Source: Aquibacillus kalidii (GTDB lineage Bacteria > Bacillota > Bacilli > Bacillales > Amphibacillaceae). From it: a stretch of DNA of 37,503 nt. The DNA is taken from positions 1 to 37,503 of the forward strand of contig NZ_JACLZI010000001.1 of assembly GCF_014280935.1 (NCBI RefSeq), written 5' to 3'. This document shows positions 1 through 10,674 of the stretch, in pieces (the first letter of the stretch is position 1; each line of letters begins with the position of its first letter). The position numbers and the translations under genes are program-made. Below the pieces are notes generated by a model. It made no database searches and had not been told where the DNA came from. It saw only the letters and a list, made by a program, of their open reading frames with translations.

Positions 1-91
1 CACCTGTTCCCATGCCGAACACAGTAGTTAAGCTCTCCAGCGCCCATGGTAGTTGGGGCTTTGCCCCTGCGAGAGTAGGACGCCGCCAAGC
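1..91 (+). rRNA. rrf: 5S ribosomal RNA, 3' part
   Basis: The window begins inside a 5S rRNA. The conserved internal segment CCATGCCGAACACAG and the 3' end GAGAGTAGGACGCCGCCAAGC are present. About 25 nt of the 5' end lie outside the window, judging from the usual 116-nt Bacillus length. It is the last gene of an rRNA operon and is followed directly by a terminator. An rRNA operon immediately before csfB matches the B. subtilis order. Confidence 0.97.
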
Positions 92-96
92 AAATG

Positions 97-131
97 AAAA
101 CCGAGTAGACATTTTGTTTACTCGGTTTTTT
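97..131 (+). terminator. Rho-independent terminator of the rRNA operon
   Basis: An 11-bp perfect stem (97-107 with 119-129, core CCGAGTA/TACTCGG) is followed by a T run, six bases after the 5S 3' end. Confidence 0.93.
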
Positions 132-257
132 CTAATATAATAATTAATTAACGACTTATAAAAGAAAGCAAATTAGTACAACCTAAATTTAACTGTACAA
201 ACAAGTTTTGCTCACCTTTTTCATAGAATGAAATATAACTATATTAAAAGATTAAAT

Positions 258-287
258 GTATAGTTATCGTTAGATTAGGAGATACTA
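258..287 (+). promoter_or_regulatory. Forespore promoter (sigma-F, also fits sigma-G) of gin
   Basis: GTATA at 258-262 and GGAGATACTA at 278-287, 15 bp apart, fit the sigma-F pattern GYWTA / GGNNANANTW. The same bases read as TGTATA (257-262) and GATACTA (281-287), 18 bp apart, fit sigma-G with one -10 mismatch. B. subtilis csfB is known to be transcribed by both. The expected start lies only about 12-14 nt before the ATG, so the transcript would begin close to the Shine-Dalgarno sequence. Confidence 0.6.
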
Positions 288-305
288 ACTAACGGAGGTG
301 GAGAT

Positions 306-497
306 ATGAATACAGTGAAGCACAGAGAAGCTTGCGGCATATGCGACCAAGAAAAGGAAAAAGGAATTCATTTATATAACTTATTTATTTGCTGTGAGTG
401 TGAACAAAAGATGGTCCATACAGAACCCCAAGAAGCACAATACCAATTCTATTTAAATAAACTAAAAAACATCAACAAATCAACCCTATATTCATAG
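306..497 (+). CDS. csfB: Anti-sigma-G factor Gin (CsfB)
   Basis: This 63-residue protein matches B. subtilis CsfB/Gin in length and along its sequence: CxxC at 10-13 followed by DQEK, then GIHLY at 20-24, FIC(C)EC at 27-32 and a YxFYxxKL segment ending LYS. The two CxxC pairs (C10/C13 and C29/C32) form the zinc knuckle of the family. There is an extra Cys at 30. Gin binds and inhibits sigma-G, keeping it silent before engulfment ends, and also acts on sigma-E in the mother cell (family knowledge). It follows the rRNA operon, has its own forespore promoter and a strong GGAGGTGG ribosome site, and ends in its own terminator. Thus it is monocistronic; xpaC and yaaN, its usual downstream neighbours, are not here. 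Confidence 0.93.
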   Translation: MNTVKHREACGICDQEKEKGIHLYNLFICCECEQKMVHTEPQEAQYQFYLNKLKNINKSTLYS

Positions 498-503
498 ACA
501 AGT

Positions 504-547
504 AAAAAGAATCATCCAACCAGCTTTGAGGTAGGATGATTCTTTTT
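504..547 (+). terminator. Terminator of gin
   Basis: A 14-bp stem (504-517 with 534-547, core GAATCATCC/GGATGATTC) ends in a T-rich stretch, seven bases after the gin stop. Confidence 0.9.
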
Positions 548-632
548 ATTGTTTTTTCTAACTAACTGTAAATCAATATCATCATTATTGTTATAATAAC
601 AAGCATACACTTAAGAAAAGAAAGGGATCTAT

Positions 633-2075
633 ATGGAAATAAATAATTCAAAGACACCTTTATTTGATAAATTACAAGCATTTAAAGAAAAAGGACCTCT
701 TTCCCTACATGTTCCAGGTCATAAAAGTGGTACAGTATTTGCAAAGAGAGCTTTAAACTTATATCAAAGCATTTTATCTATTGATCTAACAGAATTATCT
801 GGACTAGATGATTTACACGCTCCTACAGAAGTTATATCAGAAGCTCAAACTTTAGCCGCAAAATGGTTTGGTGCTCAGCACACATACTTTTTAGTGGGTG
901 GAAGTACGGTGGGGAACTTGGCCATGATTCTTGCTACCTGCAATCAAGGTGACAAAGTCATAGTACAAAGAAATTGTCATAAGTCTATCTTGAATGGATT
1001 AGAGCTTTGTGGTGCTCACCCTATTTTTGTTACGCCTCAATTTGAAGCAGATGTTGATAGATATGGAGGACCAACAGTTCAATCCATCCAGGATGCTATC
1101 CAGCTAGAACCTAACGTTAAAGCACTAATATTAACGTATCCAGACTATTTCGGTAGGACGTACCAGTTAGATGAAATTATAAAAAAGGCGCATCAATATA
1201 ACATACCTGTTTTGATTGATGAAGCCCACGGTGTACATTTTTCATTAGATAGTAGTATTTTTCCCAATTCGGCTGTAGAGTTGGGTGCTGATATCGTTGT
1301 CCAATCAGCTCATAAAATGGCACCTGCTATGACGATGGGGGCCTATCTACATTTGGGTACTAGTTTAGTTTCTAAAGAAAAAGTAGCACATTATCTACAG
1401 ATCTTGCAGTCTAGCAGTCCATCCTATCCAATTATGGCAAGTCTTGATTTAGCCAGATATTACTTGGAACAAATCTCTATTACTGAATTATCAAAGGTGC
1501 AAGAGAGTGTAGGAACGTTTAGAAAACATTTAGCTGGAAGTAGTAACTGGGATGTACTTCCATACCAAGTCGGAATAGATGACCCATTAAAAATTACCAT
1601 TAAGATTAAAAATGGTCTTTCTGGGCAAGAAATAGCAAGGCTTTTTGAAAAAGAAAATATATACCCAGAACTATCTACTCATAACCAAATATTATTTATC
1701 CATGGTCTAAAGGCATTAGACAACCATAGACAACTTCAACAATCGATAGAAAGTATAAAAGAACAATTAAAAACAGAGCCTAAGCATGCTACAATAGAGG
1801 ATATATCAACCTATTTATTCAAATCTATTCAAACATTGGAGTTTTCTTATCAGGAGATGAAAAATAAGAAGACGGAGTTTACTAGTTGGGAAAATATTGA
1901 AAATAGAATTGCTTCTGAGGCTGTTATTCCGTATCCCCCTGGAATACCAATAATTGCAAGGGGAGAAATAGTAACAACACAGCATATAAAAATGATAAAA
2001 TATTTATATAAACAAGGTATTAGATTCCAAAATGATAATATAAAGAATGGTCTAAAGGTCTTTTTAACAGAATAA
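633..2075 (+). CDS. yaaO: Orn/Lys/Arg decarboxylase-family PLP enzyme YaaO
   Basis: The 480-residue protein belongs to the fold-type I aminotransferase-like group of Orn/Lys/Arg decarboxylases that lack the N-terminal wing domain. Visible marks are LHVPGHKSG near residues 25-33, the cofactor-binding DEAHG at 196-200, and SAHKM with the Schiff-base lysine at about K228. The C-terminal domain carries the usual PYPPGIP motif. Members decarboxylate a basic amino acid to a polyamine or agmatine; the substrate cannot be fixed from sequence. In B. subtilis yaaO also precedes tmk. The tmk start follows the stop within 33 bp, so the two are probably co-transcribed. The start is supported by an AAAGGGATC site eight bases upstream. 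Confidence 0.85.
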   Translation: MEINNSKTPLFDKLQAFKEKGPLSLHVPGHKSGTVFAKRALNLYQSILSIDLTELSGLDDLHAPTEVISEAQTLAAKWFGAQHTYFLVGGSTVGNLAMILATCNQGDKVIVQRNCHKSILNGLELCGAHPIFVTPQFEADVDRYGGPTVQSIQDAIQLEPNVKALILTYPDYFGRTYQLDEIIKKAHQYNIPVLIDEAHGVHFSLDSSIFPNSAVELGADIVVQSAHKMAPAMTMGAYLHLGTSLVSKEKVAHYLQILQSSSPSYPIMASLDLARYYLEQISITELSKVQESVGTFRKHLAGSSNWDVLPYQVGIDDPLKITIKIKNGLSGQEIARLFEKENIYPELSTHNQILFIHGLKALDNHRQLQQSIESIKEQLKTEPKHATIEDISTYLFKSIQTLEFSYQEMKNKKTEFTSWENIENRIASEAVIPYPPGIPIIARGEIVTTQHIKMIKYLYKQGIRFQNDNIKNGLKVFLTE

Positions 2076-2107
2076 AGGTTTTACAGAGCATTAAAAGGAG
2101 AATGAAC

Positions 2108-2740
2108 GTGACAGGATATTTTATTACCTTTGAAGGCGGAGAAGGAGCAGGGAAAACTACCATCCTTCAAGCAATTGCAAATCAACTTACAGAAGAAGGA
2201 TATGAAGTAATAGCTACCAGAGAGCCTGGGGGTATTGAAATTGCAGAAAAGATTAGAAGTGTTATTTTAGATCCTTCACATACAAGTATGGATGGGAGAA
2301 CAGAAGCCTTGTTATATGCCGCTGCACGACGGCAACATCTTGTAGAAAAAGTATTGCCAGCACTTAAACATGGAAAGATCGTTTTGTGTGACCGGTTCAT
2401 AGATAGTAGTTTGGCCTATCAAGGTCATGCAAGAGGTCTTGGTATGGACGAGGTTTATAAGATAAATGAATTCGCTATTGAAGATTGTATGCCTGATTTG
2501 ACTTTATTATTTGATATTAAGCCTGATGAGGGGCTGAACAGGATACAAGCTAATAGCTGTAGAGAAAAAAACCGTCTTGACTTAGAGGAAATAAGATTTC
2601 ATGAAATGGTATATGAAGCATATCAATTACTTTTAAATAAATTCCCTCAGCGTATTCATTCAATAGATGCACATCCAAGTATAGCTGAAGTAGAACAGCA
2701 AGCTTATAAAAAGGTTAAAGCATTTATAGGCAATATGTAA
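2108..2740 (+). CDS. tmk: Thymidylate kinase
   Basis: dTMP kinase makes dTDP for DNA synthesis. The P-loop GGEGAGKT lies at residues 10-17 counted from the proposed GTG start, and the DRF nucleoside motif is in CDRFIDSS. An in-frame ATG at 2102 is only one base from the Shine-Dalgarno AAAAGGAG (2093-2100). The GTG at 2108 is seven bases away and gives [10 protein letters not shown], as in B. subtilis, so GTG is preferred. Length 210 residues is normal for the family. It lies directly after yaaO. Confidence 0.94.
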   Translation: MTGYFITFEGGEGAGKTTILQAIANQLTEEGYEVIATREPGGIEIAEKIRSVILDPSHTSMDGRTEALLYAAARRQHLVEKVLPALKHGKIVLCDRFIDSSLAYQGHARGLGMDEVYKINEFAIEDCMPDLTLLFDIKPDEGLNRIQANSCREKNRLDLEEIRFHEMVYEAYQLLLNKFPQRIHSIDAHPSIAEVEQQAYKKVKAFIGNM

Positions 2741-2760
2741 CAAAATGAATACATTATTAG

Positions 2761-2868
2761 GAAGCGAAGACGACTGTTTTGATTCCTGGATATGTGAACC
2801 AAGGTAACAGTTTAATCTTCCCTAAAGGGGATTACTTAATTCAGGTTGAATCTAAGAGTCGTAACTAG
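2761..2868 (+). other. Short unexplained open stretch between tmk and darA
   Basis: Reading from 2761 there are 35 sense codons before TAG at 2866. The translation is strongly protein-like, ending VNQGNSLIFPKGDYLIQVES plus KSRN, with alternating hydrophobic residues. No ATG occurs in frame. TTG at 2779 and GTG at 2794 are possible starts, but the only upstream purine run (AGGAAG at 2759-2764) is poorly spaced for either. The stop is 18 bases before darA. A small hairpin (2813-2834, CCC TAAA GGG core) lies within it without a T tail. It could be a small peptide gene, a gene remnant or chance; I do not recognise it. Confidence 0.2.
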
Positions 2869-3216
<348 letters not shown>

Positions 3217-3233
3217 TAGAGGGGTAAAAACAG

Positions 3234-3674
3234 ATGAAAATTAGTCAAGAATTACGTTCACAACTAGAGTCAGCTAAGAAGAATCCCCTTCAACAGTCTG
3301 TTGGAACTAAAAATTTTGATTCAGTTGTAGCATCTGAGTCAAAAAAGTTAAAAGAGCAGGAATTAAATAAACTAATGCAACAACTAACTTCTCAAGGTGA
3401 AAAACTTGCGAAGTTTCGTTCATTTAGTGATCTTGCAAAATATAAACGAATGGTAAAAGGGTTTGTTAAAGAGGCAGTACAATTCGGGATGGATCTAAAG
3501 CAATCACATAGTTGGAGTCCAGATGGACATAGTCGAAAATTAACCATAGTCGAAGAAGTAGATGAGAAACTAGTTAGTCTAACAGAAATGGTTTTGGAGC
3601 AAGAAAAAAAATCTATTCGTATATTAGATGTGATTGGGGAAATTAAAGGTTTACTAGTTAATTTATACACGTGA
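3234..3674 (+). CDS. yaaR: YaaR family protein (DUF327)
   Basis: This 146-residue, largely helical and charged protein has the same length and position (after darA, before holB) as B. subtilis YaaR. The central segment LAKYKRMVKGFVKEAVQFGMDLKQ is followed by W-S-P-D-G, typical of DUF327. The family's biochemical function is unknown. The start is 17 bases after darA with a GAGGGG site, so it is co-transcribed with darA. Confidence 0.85.
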   Translation: MKISQELRSQLESAKKNPLQQSVGTKNFDSVVASESKKLKEQELNKLMQQLTSQGEKLAKFRSFSDLAKYKRMVKGFVKEAVQFGMDLKQSHSWSPDGHSRKLTIVEEVDEKLVSLTEMVLEQEKKSIRILDVIGEIKGLLVNLYT

Positions 3675-3791
3675 TTTTAAGAATAGATAATAAGAGGATG
3701 GATTAGACATAATGTATTATTCTGGTCTATCCTTTTTCTATATAATAGAAAGCAACATACAAAGCATTTTTTTAGTAAAGGAAGAAATAGC

Positions 3792-4778
3792 ATGAATACA
3801 TGGGCCGAAATGAATGAAACACAACCACTAGTTAGCAAGATGCTTGCGAACAGTATAAAAAAGGATCGTATTTCACATGCGTATATGTTTCAGGGGGCAA
3901 AGGGAACTGGAAAATATCAATTAAGCTTATTACTGGCAAAAAGTTTATTTTGTAAAAATAGGCTAGATGGTGATCCATGTAATGCTTGCAAAGATTGCCA
4001 ACGAATTGATTCAGGTAACCATCCTGATGTCCACCAAATTATACCGGATGGTCAATCAATAAAAAAAGAACAAATTTTACATTTACAAAAAGAATTTACT
4101 TATACAGGGTTGGAATCTAATCAAAAAGTATATATTATTGTAGATGCTGATAAGATGACTACAAATGCAGCAAATCGGTTATTGAAGTTTCTAGAAGAAC
4201 CAAGTAAATTAACGACAGCAATGTTATTGACAGAAAATAGTCAAGCTATCATTCAGACGATTAGGTCTAGATGCCAAATAATGGCACTACAGCCTCTTAA
4301 TCCTAAAACAGTTGAGAAAAAATTACAGGAACAGGGTTTATCTGACTCTAGTGCTAAATTAATGGCAGCTATGACAAATAATATTAATGAAGCAGTTGAA
4401 ATAAGTGAGGATGAGTGGTTTGCTAATGCAAGAAAGTTAGTGGTACAATTAGTAGAAGTCCTTCAAGCTAAACCGGATGAAGCTTTGTTATTTATTCATA
4501 ACCAGTGGATGCCTCATTTTAAGGAAAGAGATCAATTACAGCAAGGTTTGGACTTATTAATTTTCTTTTTTAAAGATATTATTTATCATTATATTGGAAA
4601 TGAGAATGCCATTGTTTATATAAATCTATTAGATCAAATAACACAGGCCTCTATGCATTGGTCGAGACAGTATGCTACCCATACATTAAATATGATCATG
4701 GAAGCAAAAAGAAAGCTTGACCAGAACGTACATCCTGCTTTAGTTATGGAGCAATTAACACTTCAAATACAGAGGTGA
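3792..4778 (+). CDS. holB: DNA polymerase III subunit delta prime
   Basis: The protein is the delta prime subunit of the clamp loader, which opens and loads the beta clamp. Its AAA+ P-loop-like GAKGTGK lies at 35-41, zinc-finger cysteines at 54, 63, 66 and 69, and the SRC motif (arginine-finger region) in IRSRCQ near residue 158. The length of 328 residues is typical. It precedes ricT with a 7-bp gap, and the ricT ribosome site lies in its last codons, so they are translationally close. Confidence 0.93.
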   Translation: MNTWAEMNETQPLVSKMLANSIKKDRISHAYMFQGAKGTGKYQLSLLLAKSLFCKNRLDGDPCNACKDCQRIDSGNHPDVHQIIPDGQSIKKEQILHLQKEFTYTGLESNQKVYIIVDADKMTTNAANRLLKFLEEPSKLTTAMLLTENSQAIIQTIRSRCQIMALQPLNPKTVEKKLQEQGLSDSSAKLMAAMTNNINEAVEISEDEWFANARKLVVQLVEVLQAKPDEALLFIHNQWMPHFKERDQLQQGLDLLIFFFKDIIYHYIGNENAIVYINLLDQITQASMHWSRQYATHTLNMIMEAKRKLDQNVHPALVMEQLTLQIQR

Positions 4779-4785
4779 GTTATTA

Positions 4786-5613
4786 ATGATAGAAGTAATA
4801 GGTGTCCGTTTCAAGAAAGCGGGTAAAATATATTATTTTGATCCAAATCAAATTGCGATCAATCAAGATGACTATGTGATAGTCGAAACAGTAAGAGGTA
4901 TTGAATTTGGTAAGGTTGTCATTGCAAATAAGAACGTCGATGAGGAAGATGTTGTATTACCTCTAAAGAAAGTAATGAGGATTGCTAATGACAAAGATAA
5001 ATTAATTGTTGCCGAGAATCAGGAGAATTCTCAGGAAGCATATAGGGTTTGCCAAGATAAGATTATTGAACATAGCTTAGACATGAATCTGGTTGATGTT
5101 GAATATACCTTTGACAGAAATAAAGTAATCTTTTACTTTACAGCAGATGGCCGTGTAGACTTTCGAGATCTAGTGAAAGACCTAGCATCAGTGTTCAAGA
5201 CAAGAATTGAACTCAGACAAATAGGGGTTCGTGATGAAGCCAAATTGCTTGGAGGTATAGGTCCGTGTGGTCGGATGCTATGTTGCTCGACTTTTCTAGG
5301 TGATTTTGAACCAGTTTCTATAAAAATGGCGAAAGATCAAAATCTATCATTAAATCCTGCAAAAATCTCAGGGCTTTGTGGAAGATTGATGTGTTGTTTG
5401 AAATATGAAAATGATGACTACGAAACAGCAAAGAAACAACTTCCTGACTTAGGAGAATATATTCAAACTCCTTATGGTAAAGGAAAAGTAGTAGGACTAA
5501 ATATTTTAGAACGCATTATTCAAATTGAAATTCCTGAAAAAGAGAGAGTCATTGAATATACATTGGACGAGCTAATCAATGAGGGAGTTATCAATACGCA
5601 AGCCACGGAATAA
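4786..5613 (+). CDS. ricT: RicT (YaaT), PSP1-domain component of the RicAFT complex
   Basis: RicT acts with RicA (YmcA) and RicF (YlbF) in a complex that binds two [4Fe-4S] clusters, stimulates RNase Y-dependent mRNA maturation and affects competence, biofilm and sporulation (known for B. subtilis). Here the PSP1 domain contains the two cysteine clusters: CGRMLCC at 161-167 and CGRLMCC at 198-204. Length 275 equals the family norm. It lies between holB and yabA as in B. subtilis. ricA and ricF are not in this window. Confidence 0.93.
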   Translation: MIEVIGVRFKKAGKIYYFDPNQIAINQDDYVIVETVRGIEFGKVVIANKNVDEEDVVLPLKKVMRIANDKDKLIVAENQENSQEAYRVCQDKIIEHSLDMNLVDVEYTFDRNKVIFYFTADGRVDFRDLVKDLASVFKTRIELRQIGVRDEAKLLGGIGPCGRMLCCSTFLGDFEPVSIKMAKDQNLSLNPAKISGLCGRLMCCLKYENDDYETAKKQLPDLGEYIQTPYGKGKVVGLNILERIIQIEIPEKERVIEYTLDELINEGVINTQATE

Positions 5614-5628
5614 TGGGGTGGAAGAAGC

Positions 5629-5976
5629 GTGAATAAAAAAGAAGTCTTTGAACAAGTGTCTTATATGGAGGAACAAATAGGACAGTTATATCAACAACTC
5701 GGCGATTTGAAAAAGCATCTCAGTGAACTTCTAGAAGAAAATCACAGATTAGGTGTTGAAAATCATCACCTTAGAAAAAGGCTAGAGGAAGAAAATGAAA
5801 ATGGCGGAGAAAGTGAAGGACAGTTAGACGAGAAAGACAACGCTGTTGGCGAAGGATATGATAATCTAGCACGTTTATATGAAGAGGGATTTCATATTTG
5901 TAATGTCCATTTTGGTAGTCCTCGCCAAGATGAAGACTGTTTGTTTTGCTTACTATTTTTAAATAAAACAAAGTAG
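5629..5976 (+). CDS. yabA: Replication initiation control protein YabA
   Basis: YabA binds DnaA and the DnaN clamp and restrains re-initiation. The N-terminal half is a leucine-rich coiled coil (about residues 4-60) that tetramerises, and the C-terminal part holds the zinc site, with C-x-V-H-F near residue 90 and CLFC near residues 105-108. Length is 115 residues. The start is GTG, eight bases after GGGGTGG and 15 bp after ricT. A terminator follows, so holB-ricT-yabA ends here. Confidence 0.92.
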   Translation: MNKKEVFEQVSYMEEQIGQLYQQLGDLKKHLSELLEENHRLGVENHHLRKRLEEENENGGESEGQLDEKDNAVGEGYDNLARLYEEGFHICNVHFGSPRQDEDCLFCLLFLNKTK

Positions 5977-6021
5977 TTTTTCGCCATTTTAAATAATTTT
6001 TGTAGGAATATAGAATATTAC

Positions 6022-6063
6022 AGACTGACTCTTAAGGATAAGCCTTCAGTGTCAGTCTTTCTT
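6022..6063 (+). terminator. Terminator after yabA
   Basis: An 8-bp stem AGACTGAC (6022-6029) / GTCAGTCT (6051-6058) is topped by AAGG/CCTT and followed by TTTCTTTT. Confidence 0.85.
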
Positions 6064-6147
6064 TTAGAATGAAAAGAAATGAAGACTTTTTAAACTATAA
6101 GAAAATGAAACATATTAAATGTAAATGAACGAGAGGTTAGATTATTC

Positions 6148-6894
6148 ATGGAGTTAAAAGGTGATGAACGAATAGATTGTTTATTGGCAGAAGAAAATAT
6201 GCATATTATACAAAGTCCAACGGTTTTTTCCTTTTCTCTGGATGCAGTTTTATTAGCACATTTTGCTTATGTGCCAATCCGTAAAGGTAAGATTATCGAC
6301 TTATGTACAGGAAATGGCGTTTTACCACTCTTATTGAGTAGAAAGTCACAAGCAACTATTCATGGTGTTGAAATACAAGAACGTTTATATGATATGGCTA
6401 TCCGAAATGTGAAATTAAATAAGCTCGATAAACAAGTTGATATTATATTCGGTGATCTAAAAGATATGCCAAATAAATTTGGAAATGATAAGTTTGATGC
6501 AGTTACAGTTAATCCACCGTATTTTAAGACGTCTAATGAGAATCACCATAATAAAAATGATTACCTGACTATTGCTAGACATGAGATTTACTGTACGCTT
6601 GAAGATGTTGTCCAAGCATGTAGCAAACTAGCTAAATCAGGTGGTAAGGTAGCTATGGTTCATAGACCAAGTCGGTTAGTAGAAATCATTTCTCTTTTTA
6701 GAAAGTATAAATTAGAACCAAAGCGAATGAGACTGGTTTATCCTAAAAAGGGAAAAGAGGCAAATACTCTTCTGATTGAGGGGGTAAGGGACGGGAATCC
6801 TGATTTGAAAATCCTTCCTCCACTATATGCATTTGAAGATGATAATAATTATACAGAAGAGCTAGAAGGTATTCTTTATGGTAAAAACAATTGA
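6148..6894 (+). CDS. trmN6: tRNA1(Val) A37 N6-methyltransferase family (YabB/TrmN6)
   Basis: A class I SAM-dependent methyltransferase of 248 residues. The SAM-binding region is [15 protein letters not shown] at about residues 48-62, and the adenine-N6 catalytic NPPY is at 122-125. The N-terminal [13 protein letters not shown] segment is typical of the TrmN6/YabB group, which methylates A37 of tRNA(Val). In B. subtilis the GIY-YIG gene yazA follows; here 129 bp without a recognisable gene separate it from rsmI. Confidence 0.88.
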   Translation: MELKGDERIDCLLAEENMHIIQSPTVFSFSLDAVLLAHFAYVPIRKGKIIDLCTGNGVLPLLLSRKSQATIHGVEIQERLYDMAIRNVKLNKLDKQVDIIFGDLKDMPNKFGNDKFDAVTVNPPYFKTSNENHHNKNDYLTIARHEIYCTLEDVVQACSKLAKSGGKVAMVHRPSRLVEIISLFRKYKLEPKRMRLVYPKKGKEANTLLIEGVRDGNPDLKILPPLYAFEDDNNYTEELEGILYGKNN

Positions 6895-7023
6895 TTCACT
6901 TGATATCGAAAGCCTGATTACACATCAAGTCAATTTGTTAATTACAGCAGTTTAATTAGATGAGTATTATAAAAAGCAGATGCTTAGCTTGATTAATTCT
7001 TTTTAAGAAGGGAAGAATGGTGG

Positions 7024-7899
7024 ATGAAGATACAGAGTAGTTTTCAGAATAACAGTAAAAATGGAACTTTATACATAGTACCAACACCAATAGGGAATTT
7101 AGAAGACATTACAATCCGTTCACTTAATGTGTTAAAGAGTGTGGAATGGATAGCAGCTGAGGATACAAGGAATACGAGAAAGTTATTAAACCATTTTGAA
7201 ATAGAAAAGTCTTTAGTTAGTTATCATGAGCATAATAAACTAGCAAGAGAAACACGAATGTTAGATGTACTTCAAGAGGGGAAAGATATAGCACTAGTAA
7301 GTGATGCTGGTATGCCAGGAATTTCTGACCCAGGTTATGAATTAATTCGGGCTGCGATAGATGAGGACATTACCGTTGTTGTCTTACCTGGAGCGAATGC
7401 CGCACTTTGTGCTTTAGTAGGTTCAGGACTTTCTACTAATGAATTCTACTTTTACGGTTTCTTGCCTAGAAAGAAGAAAGATAGAGACAATGACGTTCAA
7501 AGGTTAAAAAATATAGAAGCATCTGTATTGTTTTATGAATCACCACATCGGTTACGTGAAACGCTAGCCTATCTACTTGAACAGTTTGGTGATCGAAATG
7601 TATCGATAGCTCGTGAATTAACAAAGAGGTATGAAGAATATATCCGAGGTACATTATCAGAACTTATCGAATGGACAGAGACTGGAACCGTTAAGGGTGA
7701 GTTTTGCATTGTCATGGAAGGTAACTCGGATCCAATATCAGAACAATCACTATGGTGGAGTCATTTAGATATAATTCAACATGTTGATCATTATATAAAA
7801 GAGGAACAGTTTAACAGTAAACAAGCAATCAAGAGAGTTTCTGAGGAAAGACAGATTCCTAAAAGGGAAGTGTACCAAACCTATCACGTGGAGCAATAA
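7024..7899 (+). CDS. rsmI: 16S rRNA (cytidine-1402 2'-O)-methyltransferase RsmI
   Basis: A tetrapyrrole-methylase-fold enzyme that 2'-O-methylates C1402 of 16S rRNA. Conserved segments include LYIVPTPIGNLEDIT near the N terminus, AEDTRNTRKLLNHF, SDAGMPGISDPG, VLPGANAALCALV and FYESPHRL. The length of 291 residues is standard. A GAAGGGA site lies about 12 bases upstream. No T-run terminator for this strand follows; the hairpin at the stop codon serves the convergent abrB. Confidence 0.93.
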   Translation: MKIQSSFQNNSKNGTLYIVPTPIGNLEDITIRSLNVLKSVEWIAAEDTRNTRKLLNHFEIEKSLVSYHEHNKLARETRMLDVLQEGKDIALVSDAGMPGISDPGYELIRAAIDEDITVVVLPGANAALCALVGSGLSTNEFYFYGFLPRKKKDRDNDVQRLKNIEASVLFYESPHRLRETLAYLLEQFGDRNVSIARELTKRYEEYIRGTLSELIEWTETGTVKGEFCIVMEGNSDPISEQSLWWSHLDIIQHVDHYIKEEQFNSKQAIKRVSEERQIPKREVYQTYHVEQ

Positions 7900-7930
7900 A
7901 AAAACCTTCGCACTATTAAAAATGCGAAGG
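7897..7930 (-). terminator. Terminator of abrB (minus strand)
   Basis: The stem CCTTCGCA (7905-7912) / TGCGAAGG (7923-7930) has its T run on the minus strand (A run 7898-7904 on +), so it ends abrB. The tail overlaps the rsmI stop codon. There is no T run for rsmI transcription. Confidence 0.85.
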
Positions 7931-7941
7931 GGATAATTCTA

Positions 7942-8220
7942 TTATTTACTCAAACGAGATTGAATCTCTTCTATAAGTGCTTTTGCTCCATCTGGACTTA
8001 ATATCAATTTACCATCAGCTAACGAAAAATTATCGTCAGAAACTTCACCAGTAACTTGACAAGTCATATTAGGTTTGTATTTTTTAAGAATGATACGATC
8101 ATCATCAACGTAGATTTCTAATGCATCCTTTTCATTAATTCCTAATGTTCGACGTAGTTCAATAGGTATTACAACACGACCTAGCTCATCAACTTTACGT
8201 ACAATGCCTGTAGATTTCAT
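7942..8220 (-). CDS. abrB: Transition state regulator AbrB
   Basis: AbrB is a global DNA-binding repressor of post-exponential genes. The swapped-hairpin N-terminal domain GIVRKVDELGRVVIPIELRR is almost identical to B. subtilis AbrB. An upstream in-frame ATG would add 13 residues, but the ATG at 8218-8220 (minus strand) gives MKSTGIV and has AAGGGGAG nine bases upstream. The chosen protein is 92 residues, close to the B. subtilis length. It is the only minus-strand gene here. The sequence shows a sigma-A promoter with Spo0A boxes just downstream of the start site, implying repression by Spo0A-P. It is paralogous to spoVT at 27552. Confidence 0.96.
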   Translation of the reverse strand: MKSTGIVRKVDELGRVVIPIELRRTLGINEKDALEIYVDDDRIILKKYKPNMTCQVTGEVSDDNFSLADGKLILSPDGAKALIEEIQSRLSK

Positions 8221-8251
8221 TTTAGGTTTCTCCCCTTCACATAGAAAATAG

Positions 8252-8268
8252 TTCGTCAATATTCGACA
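8252..8268 (-). promoter_or_regulatory. Tandem Spo0A boxes in the abrB leader
   Basis: On the minus strand, TGTCGAA (8262-8268) and TGACGAA (8252-8258) lie 10 bp apart. They cover about +5 to +21 relative to the predicted abrB start. The first is a perfect 0A core and the second has one change. This matches the known arrangement in B. subtilis, where Spo0A-P represses abrB from tandem boxes downstream of the promoter. Confidence 0.75.
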
Positions 8269-8279
8269 TCTTTAGCAAT

Positions 8280-8308
8280 ATTTTACCAGTGACTGACAGT
8301 AGTGTCAA
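8280..8308 (-). promoter_or_regulatory. Sigma-A promoter of abrB
   Basis: On the minus strand, TTGACA (8303-8308) and TAAAAT (8280-8285) are separated by 17 bp. The predicted start near 8273 leaves a leader of about 50 nt. Confidence 0.8.
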
Positions 8309-8437
8309 TTAAAATTAACTAAATTTTTTTGATTTAGAGGAAAGTTAATCAAAAATACACAATTAAGGGAGTATTTTAGCAGGAATTTTCCTATTATGGC
8401 TAAGTTTAATAGAAAGTAGCGAAATTTATCAGGTTAA

Positions 8438-8447
8438 TTTCGACAAA
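8438..8447. promoter_or_regulatory. Isolated Spo0A box between abrB and metG
   Basis: TTTCGACAAA on the + strand reads TTTGTCGAAA on the minus strand, a full match to the 0A box. It lies about 170 bp upstream of the abrB start site and about 75 bp upstream of the weak metG -35, so the gene it serves is unclear. Confidence 0.45.
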
Positions 8448-8512
8448 TTCTCCAAAAATACATAGCTTTTTAAAAATAAGTGAATAGGAAAACACATAGA
8501 GGCGGTTATTTA

Positions 8513-8541
8513 TGGAAAATTGTTAAAAAAATCGCTACAAT
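8513..8541 (+). promoter_or_regulatory. Candidate sigma-A promoter of metG
   Basis: TGGAAA (8513-8518) and TACAAT (8536-8541), 17 bp apart. The -35 is weak. The leader of about 100 nt is too short for a T-box, and no T-box AGGGTGGNACCGCG sequence is present. Confidence 0.4.
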
Positions 8542-8612
8542 GGATACAGACTGAATATATAAATAAGCACAAGGCAGAGAATTCAAAGTGATAAATGAAG
8601 CCAGTAGCTTAG

Positions 8613-10598
<1,986 letters not shown>

Positions 10599-10602
10599 AT
10601 AG

Positions 10603-10638
10603 AAATAACGCTTATCTATTCTGATAAGCGTTATTTTT
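10603..10638 (+). terminator. Terminator of metG
   Basis: A perfect 14-bp stem (10603-10616 with 10623-10636, core AACGCTTATC/GATAAGCGTT), a 6-nt loop, and a T-rich 3' side. Confidence 0.92.
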
Positions 10639-10674
10639 AGGTCTCTAACTTAGGAAAGTAAAAGGAGGAATAGT

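Noticed and set aside
3690-3740. Terminator between yaaR and holB
   Set aside because: TAGAC/GTCTA and GGAT/ATCC can pair only around a bulge of several bases; too imperfect to call.
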